Shown here piece by piece: positions 16,425 to 24,084 of a stretch of DNA of 42,843 bases; the first letter of the stretch is position 1, and each line of letters opens with the position of its first letter. Under the pieces are notes generated by a model. That model saw only the letters and a program-made list of their open reading frames with translations, ran no database searches and was not told the origin of the DNA. This DNA is from Pseudomonadota bacterium. GTDB lineage: Bacteria; Pseudomonadota; Gammaproteobacteria; Burkholderiales; SG8-39. The stretch covers positions 1 to 42,843 of the forward strand of contig JANXRZ010000246.1 of assembly GCA_025352885.1 (NCBI GenBank). Direction: 5' to 3'. The position numbers and the translations under genes were made by a program.

Positions 16425-17372
16425 TTACTTCTTCAACCCCAATTCACGAATCAACCCACCCATAAGGTCATATGACCGGTCCATGTGCTCACGGCTGGCG
16501 GCGGGTCCAAGGTAGGCAAGGGGAATATTCGCCGCACGCGCCCTCTCGATCACCTCGGGGTCGTCGAGCGCCTTCTTGAAAGCGTCGTGCAAAATGGAGA
16601 CCACCTTCTCAGGCGTGCCCTTCGGAACGAGGACGATGTTGTAGAAGCCCATCGTGCCCTTGACGCCCTGCTCGAGCATTGTCGGCAGCTCCGGCGAATC
16701 GGCGAGCCGCTGGTCGGAGTACACGCCGATGCCGCGAACGGCATTGGCGGCGATGCGCGGCCCGGCCGAGGAGATGTCGGCACTACCCAGGTCGATATGC
16801 CCGCCGAGCACGGCCGTCATGACTTCGCCGTTGCTCTTGTGCGGGATGTAAGTGAACTTGATGTTGTAGGCACGCTCGATCAGCACAGCCGCAAACTGGC
16901 TTGAGGTCCCCAATGCGGTGGTGCCGACTTTAAGGCTCCCGGGTCCGCCTTTGCGGGCCGCTGCGACAACATCGGCGACGGTTTTCAGCGGCGAATTGGC
17001 CGGGGCCACGAGGACCGACGGCACGTTGGTGATCTGGATGACCGGGATGTAGTCCCCCCTCTCATACGGCACGCCGGGGTTATGCGGCAGCGCAGCCGTA
17101 TTGCCGGTCGAGCCGACACTGATCGTGTACCCGTCCGGCGCAGCGGTCGTCATTTGCAGCAACGTGCTGGTCCCCGGCTTGTTCACGATCACGACCCGTT
17201 GCTTGAGGATGCGCGAGACCGCGGGCTCCACCATGCGCACCGACAGGTCCGTGCCGCCGCCCGGCGCCTGGGGAATCAGGAAGGTAATCGGCTTGGAAGG
17301 ATAGTCCTGCGCAAACGCCGACCCTGCCGCAAGCGAGGACATAACGACTAGTGACGCCAGGGAACGCTTCAT
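16425..17372 (-). CDS. Bug/TctC-family solute-binding protein
   Basis: The 315-residue exported protein has a signal peptide (about 1-21), Y-P-S-K-P-I-T-F-L-I-P-Q-A-P-G-G-G-T-D, I-P-H-K-S-N-G-E-V-M-T-A-V-L-G-G-H-I-D and the ending G-G-L-I-R-E-L-G-L-K-K. The last two features are shared closely with the Bug proteins at 20728 and 30150, making the three close paralogues. Its ATG overlaps the Fe-S subunit stop as ATGA, so the receptor is translated with the Sdh1-like complex. It has no adjacent TctAB and may use the transporter encoded at 28-30 kb. Confidence 0.92.
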   Translation of the reverse strand: MKRSLASLVVMSSLAAGSAFAQDYPSKPITFLIPQAPGGGTDLSVRMVEPAVSRILKQRVVIVNKPGTSTLLQMTTAAPDGYTISVGSTGNTAALPHNPGVPYERGDYIPVIQITNVPSVLVAPANSPLKTVADVVAAARKGGPGSLKVGTTALGTSSQFAAVLIERAYNIKFTYIPHKSNGEVMTAVLGGHIDLGSADISSAGPRIAANAVRGIGVYSDQRLADSPELPTMLEQGVKGTMGFYNIVLVPKGTPEKVVSILHDAFKKALDDPEVIERARAANIPLAYLGPAASREHMDRSYDLMGGLIRELGLKK

Positions 17373-18130
17373 GAAGGCCTCTGCGAAGTAAAAAACCTGC
17401 GGAAAAAGGATGCGATCGGATCGTAGTAGCGGTCGGCCACCCGTTCCTTCAAGGGAATGATCGCGTTGTCGGTGATGCGGATTTGTTCGGGGCAGACTTC
17501 GGTGCAGCACTTGGTGACGTTGCACAGGCCGAGGCCCGCCTCGTTCTTGAGCATCCCCGTGCGATCCACCGCATCGAGCGGATGCATCTCGAGCGCGGCG
17601 ATCCGAACGAACGAGCGCGGCCCTGCATAGGCGGGCTTGTTCTCTTCATGGTCGCGCATCACGTGGCACACGTCCTGGCAGAGGAAGCATTCGATGCATT
17701 TATGGAACTCCTGGATCCGCTCGACGTCGTCCTGGCTCATGCGCCGCTTGCCGTCCGCATCTGCAGGCACCGGTTGGAAGTGAGCAATCGTGCGGGCCTT
17801 CTCATAATTGAAGGAAACGTCCGTCACGAGGTCCCGGATGACCGGGAAAGTGCGCAGCGGCGCCACGGTCACCGGCTGACCGGGCGCAAAGGTATTCAGG
17901 CGCGTCATGCACATGAGCCGGGGCACGCCGTTGATCTCGGCACTGCACGAGCCGCACTTGCCGGCCTTGCAGTTCCAGCGCACCGCCAGGTCGCCCGCCT
18001 GCGTCGCCTGGACCTCGCGAACCGCGTCCAGGACGACCATGCCTTCGACCGCGCCTAGCCGGTAGTTCTGGAAGGCTCCGCCGCCGGCGTCGCCGCGCCA
18101 GAGCCTGAGCTCGATGTCCGTTGCAGCCAC
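17369..18130 (-). CDS. Sdh1-like succinate dehydrogenase/fumarate reductase Fe-S subunit
   Basis: The 253-residue protein has an N-terminal plant-type [2Fe-2S] domain with C-K-A-G-K-C-G-S-C-S-A-E-I-N-G and a further Cys in L-M-C-M. A C-terminal domain carries C-I-E-C-F-L-C-Q-D-V-C-H (4Fe-4S) and C-N-V-T-K-C-C-T-E-V-C-P (third cluster). All ligand positions are present; His follows the fourth Cys of the middle cluster where Pro is common. It carries electrons between flavoprotein and membrane anchor. GTG 18130 is the family-like start, giving a 76-nt overlap with the end of the flavoprotein gene. Confidence 0.9.
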   Translation of the reverse strand: MAATDIELRLWRGDAGGGAFQNYRLGAVEGMVVLDAVREVQATQAGDLAVRWNCKAGKCGSCSAEINGVPRLMCMTRLNTFAPGQPVTVAPLRTFPVIRDLVTDVSFNYEKARTIAHFQPVPADADGKRRMSQDDVERIQEFHKCIECFLCQDVCHVMRDHEENKPAYAGPRSFVRIAALEMHPLDAVDRTGMLKNEAGLGLCNVTKCCTEVCPEQIRITDNAIIPLKERVADRYYDPIASFFRRFFTSQRPS

Positions 18131-19950
18131 GTGTAGTGCTCCTCGTATAGCGCTTTCAACTCGTCCGGGACCGTCAGCTTCCTGAGTTCATCCGGCATCG
18201 CCGGCAACCGCTCGCGCGAAGTGCGCAATCCTTCAGCCGTCTTGCGAACCACGATCCGCGTACCTTCCCACGCAGCATCCGTGCCCGGGAAGTCCGCCCG
18301 CGCATGCGCCCCACGGGTTTCCTCGCGCTCAAGCGCGCAGAGCGCTGTCGCCTTCGCGTAAACCACCATCGCACGAAGCTCGAGCGCAAGTTGCCAACCC
18401 GGATTGAACACACGAGCGCCGGGTACGGCAACGTTCGAGACGCGCATTTCGAGGCAGTTGAGTTTTTCGATGGCGGCCTCGAGGCCTTCGCGTGTGCGCA
18501 CCAAGCCGACGCCGTCGTGCATGCAAGCCTGCAGTTCGGCCAGGAGGGCATAGGGACTCTCGCCGTCCGCTCGGTTGAACGGTTGCAGCAGAACCTTTAG
18601 GGATCCGCTGACGTCAGCATCCTCTGGCAAAGCCCTTTTCGACGAGTGGGCGGCCGCGTGAAGGCCCGCGCGCCGTCCGAACACGAGCAATTCGGCGAGC
18701 GCGTTTCCGCCGAGGCGGCTCGCGCCATGCGGTCCCGCTGCGACTTCCCCGGCCGCATAGAGGCCTTCGACCGCAGTGGCGCCGGTTTGCGGATCCACCT
18801 GCACGCCGCCCATGGAATAGTGGCAAGCTGGCGCCACTTCGATTGCATCGCGCGTGATGTCGATTCCGGAGAGTTGTTCGAAGCGACGGCACGTCGACGG
18901 CAGGAGGCGGCGAATGTCAGCGGCCGATCGGCGGGAGGCGATGTCGAGCAGGACGCCCCCGTACGCCGTGCCTCTTCCCGCCTTGACCTCCGCCTCGATG
19001 GCCCGCGAAACGACGTCCGCCGGCATCAGTTCGGGCGGTCGCCGGCGATTCCGCCGTTCGTCATACCACGCGTCCGCTTCGTCTTCGGTCGATGCGGTCT
19101 CTGCGCGGAGCCGCGCCGGAATATAGTCAAATAAAAAACGGCGGCCCAGCGCGTTTCGCAGCACTCCGCCCGCGCTCCTGACCGCTTCGGTGACCATCGT
19201 CCCGCGGAGGTTCGGCGGATGCACCATGCAGGTTGGATGGAACTGCACGAACTCCAGGTCTGCCGCGACAGCGCCCGCCTCCAATGCAAGCGCCATCCCG
19301 TCGCCCGTGTGGTCCTGCGCATTGGACGAGACCTTCCAGGCGCGCCCGCCCCCACCGGTTGCGAGAACGAGGGATCCGCAGCGGAACACCAAGAACTCGC
19401 CAGTGCCCTGCCGCACGCCGAGTGCGCCGCAGACCGCGCCATGGTTCGTAAGAAGCCGATGGATCCCGCACTCCATGTGCACATCGACGCCCAGTTGCAC
19501 TGCACGCATCTGCAGTGTGCGGATCATTTCGAGGCCGGTCCGGTCACCGACCTGCGCGAGGCGGGCATACCGGTGGCCGCCCGCATCCCGCTGCTGGATG
19601 AGGCCGGCGTCAGTGCGGTCGAAAGCAGCGCCCCACGTCTCGAGCTCGAGCACGCGTTCCGCGGCTTCTTCCGCGAGGAGGCGCGCCATGCGCCAGTTGC
19701 CCTGCGCTTCACCGCTTTTCAGCGTGTCGCGAAAGTGCGCCTGCCACGTATCGCCGGCATGCACCGTTCCAAGTGCCGCAGCGATGCCGCTTTCGGCCAT
19801 CACGGTCTGCGCTTTTCCGAGCAAGGACTTGCAGACGAGCGCCACGCGCGCGCCTTGGGCAGCCGCTTCGATGGCCGCGCGCAAGCCTGCCCCGCCGGCG
19901 CCGACGACAACGACGTCGTAGGAAAGCCGAGTAATTTCGGGGTCACGCAT
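18055..19950 (-). CDS. Sdh1-like flavoprotein subunit with His-to-Gln change at the FAD-link position
   Basis: The 631-residue flavoprotein has the FAD dinucleotide motif V-V-G-A-G-G-A-G-L-R-A-A (about 16-27), Q-F-H-P-T-C near residue 220, D-V-V-S-R, C-H-Y-S-M-G-G-V and G-A-S-R-L-G-G-N-A. These hold the His and Arg residues that bind and reduce fumarate-like dicarboxylates. Actinobacterial Sdh1 has K-A-H-T-V-M-A-E-G-G, whose His links FAD covalently; here it is K-A-Q-T-V-M-A-E-S-G with Gln at 48. Non-covalent FAD is therefore expected. ATG 19950 overlaps the anchor stop as ATGA. The last ~25 codons run over the Fe-S subunit start. Either fumarate reduction or oxidation/reduction of another dicarboxylate is possible. 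Confidence 0.9.
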   Translation of the reverse strand: MRDPEITRLSYDVVVVGAGGAGLRAAIEAAAQGARVALVCKSLLGKAQTVMAESGIAAALGTVHAGDTWQAHFRDTLKSGEAQGNWRMARLLAEEAAERVLELETWGAAFDRTDAGLIQQRDAGGHRYARLAQVGDRTGLEMIRTLQMRAVQLGVDVHMECGIHRLLTNHGAVCGALGVRQGTGEFLVFRCGSLVLATGGGGRAWKVSSNAQDHTGDGMALALEAGAVAADLEFVQFHPTCMVHPPNLRGTMVTEAVRSAGGVLRNALGRRFLFDYIPARLRAETASTEDEADAWYDERRNRRRPPELMPADVVSRAIEAEVKAGRGTAYGGVLLDIASRRSAADIRRLLPSTCRRFEQLSGIDITRDAIEVAPACHYSMGGVQVDPQTGATAVEGLYAAGEVAAGPHGASRLGGNALAELLVFGRRAGLHAAAHSSKRALPEDADVSGSLKVLLQPFNRADGESPYALLAELQACMHDGVGLVRTREGLEAAIEKLNCLEMRVSNVAVPGARVFNPGWQLALELRAMVVYAKATALCALEREETRGAHARADFPGTDAAWEGTRIVVRKTAEGLRTSRERLPAMPDELRKLTVPDELKALYEEHYTWLQRTSSSGSGAATPAAEPSRTTG

Positions 19951-20714
19951 CAGATCAACCTCGGGTCGACAACCACGCCCATCGACACGAGGCGCACGTA
20001 CAAGTCGGCCACCACGACGGATGCGAGGCTCGCCCAGGCGAACTCCCGGTGCTTTTCGTTGAGCCGGGTCACGAAGCGCCAGGCGCGCAACCGCGCGGGC
20101 TTGCCCCGGAACGAATCGAGGCGGCCTCCGCATGCATGGCGGCAGGAATTGCATCCGAAGGTGTAGAGGGTCAGCAGCGCCGCGTTCGCGCAGAGGACGA
20201 GCGTCCCGAGGCCAACGCCCCATCCATCGGAAAACCGGAACGCACTCAGCGCATCCCACCACAGGAACGCGAGGACCGGCAGGGTCAGGTAAAAGAAATA
20301 CCGGTGGAGGTTCTGGAGCACCCACGGGAACCGGGATTCGCCGCTGTAAGTGCCGGCGGCATCCGGCACCGCGCAGGCGGCCGGCGCCCGGAAGAGCGAG
20401 CGGTAATAGGCCTTGCGATAGTAGTAGCAGGTTGCTCGAAACCCTCCGGGAATCCACAGCACCAGGAAAGCGGGCGACAGCGTCCAACCAGCGCCCACCA
20501 GCGGCATGCTTGCCAGCGCGCAGTTGGCTGCGAGGCACGGGGAATAGAACGGCGAGAGATAAGGTGGTGCAAAGTAATGTGCGTTCTGCAGCGCGGCCCA
20601 CAGCGCGTACGCCACGAATCCCGCCAGGGCCAGGGCGGTCAGCAGCGGCCCCGCATGCCAGGCGTCGGTTCGCTGGACCGGAACCGGGAGCACGGGGATG
20701 GTGCGAATGCTCAT
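19950..20714 (-). CDS. Sdh1-like membrane anchor subunit
   Basis: The 254-residue membrane protein has about five hydrophobic helices. It contains R-A-T-C-Y-Y-Y-R-K-A-Y-Y-R-S-L-F, an N-L-H-R-Y-F-F-Y helix with candidate haem-ligand His, and a Cys/His-rich loop T-F-G-C-N-S-C-R-H-A-C-G-G. This resembles the anchor of Sdh1-type complexes (the Rv0249c type in mycobacteria), and the gene order anchor-flavoprotein-Fe-S is the same. It would pass electrons to or from quinone. It lies 13 nt after the Bug gene and is coupled to the flavoprotein by ATGA. Confidence 0.8.
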   Translation of the reverse strand: MSIRTIPVLPVPVQRTDAWHAGPLLTALALAGFVAYALWAALQNAHYFAPPYLSPFYSPCLAANCALASMPLVGAGWTLSPAFLVLWIPGGFRATCYYYRKAYYRSLFRAPAACAVPDAAGTYSGESRFPWVLQNLHRYFFYLTLPVLAFLWWDALSAFRFSDGWGVGLGTLVLCANAALLTLYTFGCNSCRHACGGRLDSFRGKPARLRAWRFVTRLNEKHREFAWASLASVVVADLYVRLVSMGVVVDPRLI

Positions 20715-20727
20715 CGACGTCCGCGGT

Positions 20728-21729
20728 TTATTTCTTCAGCCCGAGTTCGCCCAGCAAGGTGCCGAACGTTTCGTAATTGCGCGCAAGCCGCTCCCGGCTT
20801 TCTCTGGGTCCCAGAAATTCAAGCGGCAGGTTCGCCTTGGCCGCCTTGTCGATGACGTCCGGGTCCTCGAGCGCCTTGCGGAACGCCTGCTGCAGCGTCG
20901 CCAGGACCGGCTCGGGCGTTCCCTTCGGTGCAAGCAGCACGTTATAGAAGCCGGCTTCTATGTCGACGCCTTGCTCCTTGAGGGTGGGCACATTCGGCAG
21001 CGCAGGGAGTCGCTTGGCGGCGAACAATCCTACCGCCCGCACAGCGCCGGCCTGAACTTTCGGACCGGCTGCGGCCAAATCCGCCGCGCCCCCGTCGATC
21101 TGCGAGCCCATCAACGCGGTGACGATCGGGTCGCTGCTCTTGTGCGGGATGAAAGTGAACTTGATCCCGTAAAGCTTTTCCATCTGCACGAAGGGCAGGT
21201 GCGTCGTGGCGCCCGGCGAAGTGATCCCGACTTTCAGCCGGCCGGGCGGATTTTTCTTCGCGAAGTCGACGAGCTCGGAAACCGTCTTGAATGGCGAGTT
21301 GGGCGGGACGATCAGCAAGTTGGGAATGCTGGTGAGCTGGGCGACCGGCACATAGTCGTCCGTCTTGTACAGCACGGTTTCCGGGGACATGTGCGGCTGC
21401 ACCGTCAGCGTTGCCATGGCCCCAATGGCAAGCGTGTAGCCGTCGGGCGCAGCACGGACGAACTGGTTCATCGCGACGGTGCCCCCGGCGCCCGCCCGGT
21501 TGGCGATGACGATCTTCTGGCCGAGCAGGCGAGAGGCGGCGCCCTCGGTCAGGCGAATCGAAAGGTCACTGCCGCCCCCGGGGCCGTAGCCCACGATTAC
21601 TTCGATCGGCCGGCTGGGATAGCTTTGCGCCGGCGCGTTTTGCGGCAGCAATGCTGCTCCGGCCACTGCCCACAGTGCGCATAGTGCCCTGACTGGTGCC
21701 CTGACTGGTGCCCTGACTGAACGTGCCAT
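20728..21729 (-). CDS. Bug/TctC-family solute-binding protein
   Basis: The 333-residue exported protein has Y-P-S-R-P-I-E-V-I-V-G-Y-G-P-G-G-G-S-D after the signal peptide and the paralogue-type ending F-G-T-L-L-G-E-L-G-L-K-K. ATG 21729 is supported by CAGGGAGGG a few bases upstream. The signal peptide starts M-A-R-S-V-R-A-P-V-R-A-P-V-R-A, whose A-P-V-R repeats come from a 12-bp tandem repeat. The first 164 nt are also read, in another frame, as the end of the IclR gene. It is the first gene of the Sdh1-like segment, so the imported solute may be metabolised there. Confidence 0.92.
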   Translation of the reverse strand: MARSVRAPVRAPVRALCALWAVAGAALLPQNAPAQSYPSRPIEVIVGYGPGGGSDLSIRLTEGAASRLLGQKIVIANRAGAGGTVAMNQFVRAAPDGYTLAIGAMATLTVQPHMSPETVLYKTDDYVPVAQLTSIPNLLIVPPNSPFKTVSELVDFAKKNPPGRLKVGITSPGATTHLPFVQMEKLYGIKFTFIPHKSSDPIVTALMGSQIDGGAADLAAAGPKVQAGAVRAVGLFAAKRLPALPNVPTLKEQGVDIEAGFYNVLLAPKGTPEPVLATLQQAFRKALEDPDVIDKAAKANLPLEFLGPRESRERLARNYETFGTLLGELGLKK

Positions 21730-22495
21730 ACGACCCTCCCTGCGTGACGAAGCCGGCGCTCCTGGAAATGTCGCCGGCCGTTGCGACCACTACTCTGGCG
21801 ATACGCTTGATGGCATCCGGCCCCAGCCGATAGGCCGGGGCTGAAATCCCTATGGCGGCGACCACGCGGCCTTCGTGATTGTGGATCGGCGCGGCCACGC
21901 CGACGACCTCGCCATGAAATTCGCTGCGGTTGAGCGAATAGCCGCGCTTGCGGGTGAGGGCGAGGTCGCGGTCCAGGTCCGCCGGCTTGGTGAGGGTATG
22001 TTCCGTATAGCTCCGCAGCTGGCGCGAGAACACGCGCTTGAGGACATCGGGGTGATGGGCAAGCATCGCCTTTCCGGTCGCCACGCAGTACGAAGGCGCG
22101 CGAACCGTGCCCGCATTGTCGGCACGCACCGTCTGGCGGCCTTCGACCCGGTCGATGTAGATCACCCATCCCGGGTCCGCGGTGTCGAGAATGCCGAGCC
22201 GGACCGTTTCGCCGCACTCTCGCACCAGCGCCTCCACGTGCGGCCGCGCAATGTCGCGCAAGCCCATCTGCTTGACGGCCAGCGACCCCTTCTCCCAAAG
22301 CCGCACGCCCAGCCTGAATTTTTTCGTCTCCACGTTACGGTCGATCCAGCCGCCCTCCAGAAGCGTGGTCATGATGTGGTGGACCGTGGGCTTGGGCATT
22401 TCCACGTGCCTGGAGAGGTCGGCCAGCGTCCACTCGGGCACCTCCGCGGTGAACGCGTCGATCAGGAGGAAGACTTTCTTGAGCGAGCGCAGCAC
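21566..22495 (-). CDS. IclR-family transcriptional regulator
   Basis: The 309-residue protein has an N-terminal winged helix-turn-helix (about residues 20-60: W-T-L-A-D-L-S-R-H-V-E-M-P-K-P-T-V-H-H-I) and an IclR effector domain (about 75-250) with V-A-T-G-K-A-M-L-A-H and V-A-A-P-I-H-N-H-E-G-R-V-V-A-A-I-G-I-S-A-P. IclR proteins usually end near residue 250-260. Here about 50 extra residues, of low complexity (S-Q-G-T repeats), run into the Bug gene. GTG 22495 begins 6 nt after the amidohydrolase stop. It probably controls this block in response to a carboxylate. Confidence 0.9.
   Translation of the reverse strand: MLRSLKKVFLLIDAFTAEVPEWTLADLSRHVEMPKPTVHHIMTTLLEGGWIDRNVETKKFRLGVRLWEKGSLAVKQMGLRDIARPHVEALVRECGETVRLGILDTADPGWVIYIDRVEGRQTVRADNAGTVRAPSYCVATGKAMLAHHPDVLKRVFSRQLRSYTEHTLTKPADLDRDLALTRKRGYSLNRSEFHGEVVGVAAPIHNHEGRVVAAIGISAPAYRLGPDAIKRIARVVVATAGDISRSAGFVTQGGSYGTFSQGTSQGTSQGTMRTVGSGRSSIAAAKRAGAKLSQPADRSNRGLRPRGRQ
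21684..21719. repeat. Three perfect tandem copies of a 12-bp unit in overlapping genes
   Basis: GTGCCCTGACTG occurs three times head to tail (plus-strand sense). Because 12 is a multiple of 3, each copy adds four residues to both overlapping minus-strand proteins: A-P-V-R in the Bug signal peptide and S-Q-G-T in the IclR tail. Copy number could change without breaking either frame. Confidence 0.9.
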
Positions 22496-22501
22496 GCGGC
22501 T

Positions 22502-23680
22502 TTATCCCAGCCGCAGGAATTCGCGCGCGTTCTCCGAGCGCAGCCGCTCCTTGTCGGCTTCCTTGATCCGCGCATTCTTCTCCAGCAGCTTCGTGTCGCG
22601 AAATTTCATCGCGCCGCCCGGGTCGTCATGCGGATAGTCGGTCGCGAACAGGAACCGGTCTGCACCCAGGTACTCAAGCGAATCGGCGAGTTCGGGCTCC
22701 TCGGTTTCTATGGTGAAGAAAAAATTGTTCTTGAAATAATGGCTGGCCGGCTTCTTGTTCTTCTCGAGATAGATCTCGAGCGGCTCGAGCGCCTTGGCGC
22801 GCTGCAGGTTTTGGTCGCCGTGCTTCGAGCCCCGTCCGCGGAAGAAAGGAGTCGCATCCTCGTTGTCGTAATCGACGATCGCGGTCCCGAAGGTCGCGTC
22901 GAGGCGTTCCACCAGCGGCTTGATGAAGCTGGTGCCCGCCTCCGTGTAAACGAACTTCAGGCCTGGGTTCTCGTCCAGCAGGCCGCTGGTGAACAGCGAA
23001 ACCAGGCTCATGTGCCCTTCGTTCGGCGTGAAAAAATCCAGCCCGTCCTTCTGGAACCAGACGTTGTTGCTGGCTCGGTGCCCGTGCTGGACCGCATGCA
23101 AGTAGACCGGCATGTCGAGGTCCGCCGCCGCCTTGAAGAACGGCCAGAGCTGGCGCTGGCTGCCGAGCGCTTCGCTGTAGGCATGCGTTTTCACGGGGAA
23201 TACTTTGTCGATGGCAACGCCCGTGAAGCCGTTGTCGCGGGCCCAGGCCATCTCCTTGATGGCGGCGTCCGGGTCCTGCAGCGCGATCAGCGCAATGCCC
23301 GAAACATGCCGCGGGTATTTCTTCTGCAGGTCGAGCACGGAAAGGTTCCACGAGTGCGCCATGGCCGTGGCCAGGGCGGGCTCGATCAGGTAGGACCACC
23401 AGCCCGAAAACTGGGCCAGCACGCAGGTGCGCTCGATGCCGAGGTCGGCATAGTCCTTGATGCGCGCCTCCATGTCGCACATGCCGAGATAATTCGAGCC
23501 GGTGCCCGGCGCCGAGAGCGGTGTCGAGCCCGGCACCTTGGCCGGCTGGCCCGGGAAATCAAGGCCGGTGTACTCGCCTTTGTCGTCGAACTTCAGGTGC
23601 GGACGAAGCGCATTGAGCGCGCCCGGGACGCGGTCGAAGGCGTCGCGCGGCATGAAGTGAGTGTCACAGTCTATGATCAT
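22502..23680 (-). CDS. Amidohydrolase-family (ACMSD-like) metal-dependent hydrolase/decarboxylase
   Basis: The 392-residue protein of the amidohydrolase-2 family (PF04909) starts with M-I-I-D-C-D-T-H-F-M-P, where the D-x-H pair begins the metal site. It has a Y-L-H-A-V-Q-H-G-H segment in the barrel and ends with L-F-A-T-D-Y-P-H-D-D-P, supplying the last catalytic Asp. The family includes aminocarboxymuconate-semialdehyde and resorcylate decarboxylases. ATG 23680 has GGTGA 6 nt upstream and the family-typical N-terminus; a GTG at 23689 would add three residues. It heads the IclR/Bug/Sdh1-like block, so it may decarboxylate or hydrolyse the imported compound. Confidence 0.88.
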   Translation of the reverse strand: MIIDCDTHFMPRDAFDRVPGALNALRPHLKFDDKGEYTGLDFPGQPAKVPGSTPLSAPGTGSNYLGMCDMEARIKDYADLGIERTCVLAQFSGWWSYLIEPALATAMAHSWNLSVLDLQKKYPRHVSGIALIALQDPDAAIKEMAWARDNGFTGVAIDKVFPVKTHAYSEALGSQRQLWPFFKAAADLDMPVYLHAVQHGHRASNNVWFQKDGLDFFTPNEGHMSLVSLFTSGLLDENPGLKFVYTEAGTSFIKPLVERLDATFGTAIVDYDNEDATPFFRGRGSKHGDQNLQRAKALEPLEIYLEKNKKPASHYFKNNFFFTIETEEPELADSLEYLGADRFLFATDYPHDDPGGAMKFRDTKLLEKNARIKEADKERLRSENAREFLRLG

Positions 23681-23692
23681 CGAAGTCACCGT

Positions 23693-23715
23693 TTCATAAT
23701 ATTGAACACTATTCA
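23693..23715. promoter_or_regulatory. Candidate regulator site: alternating TTCA/TGAA half-sites
   Basis: TTCA (23693-23696), TGAA (23703-23706) and TTCA (23712-23715) alternate at 9-10 bp spacing in the 65-bp divergent gap between the amidohydrolase and Rieske genes. Regularly spaced half-sites at about one helical turn resemble operators of some IclR-type regulators, and one is encoded two genes away. The pattern is visible; its function is inferred. Confidence 0.4.
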
Positions 23716-23729
23716 GGAATTACCCACCC

Positions 23730-23743
23730 GTGTAACTTTACAC
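23730..23743. promoter_or_regulatory. Palindrome directly before the Rieske gene start
   Basis: GTGTAA (23730-23735) and TTACAC (23738-23743) form a perfect inverted repeat ending 2 nt before ATG 23746. It replaces any clear ribosome-binding site, so it could act as an operator or as a small RNA hairpin (5-bp stem, ACTT loop) covering the start. Confidence 0.4.
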
Positions 23744-23745
23744 CC

Positions 23746-24084
23746 ATGGCCGAACCGGACAAGCGACGTGTATGGGTCGCCGAAGAGAGCGATCTCCCGG
23801 CGGAGTCGGGGCTTGCCGTCACTGCCGGCGGCCGGACGATTGCGCTCTTCAAGGTGGAAGGCCGGTGCTATGCCATCGACAATGCGTGCCCGCATCGCGG
23901 CGGCCCGCTTGCGGAGGGCGACCTCGAAGGCCACGTAGTCCATTGTCCCTGGCATGGCTGGACATGGGACGTGCGAACCGGGACCAATCCCCGCCAGCCG
24001 GCGAGCAAGGTCGCGTGCTTTCCCGTCACGGTTGAGGATGGGAGCGTGTTCATCGACATGGAATCGGATCCGGTCACGGGCTAG
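23746..24084 (+). CDS. Rieske [2Fe-2S] ferredoxin-like protein
   Basis: The 112-residue protein has both Rieske motifs, C-P-H-R-G-G and C-P-W-H-G-W-T-W-D, with the C-x-H and C-x-x-H ligands. It is a free-standing soluble ferredoxin of the kind that serves ring-hydroxylating oxygenases or monooxygenases. No oxygenase alpha subunit lies in the window, so its partner is elsewhere or unconventional. It is the only plus-strand gene between 14 and 33 kb. Its stop shares CTAG (24081-24084) with the stop of the convergent MmgE/PrpD gene, so no spacer separates them. Confidence 0.9.
   Translation: MAEPDKRRVWVAEESDLPAESGLAVTAGGRTIALFKVEGRCYAIDNACPHRGGPLAEGDLEGHVVHCPWHGWTWDVRTGTNPRQPASKVACFPVTVEDGSVFIDMESDPVTG

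Noticed and set aside
17369..20714. Calling the anchor/flavoprotein/Fe-S genes the housekeeping succinate dehydrogenase
   Set aside because: The His-to-Gln change, Sdh1-like order and placement between Bug genes argue for a specialised enzyme.
21875..23938. A 687-codon plus-strand open frame opposite the IclR and amidohydrolase genes
   Set aside because: It shows no family motif and lies antisense to two well-recognised genes; high GC with few stop codons explains it.
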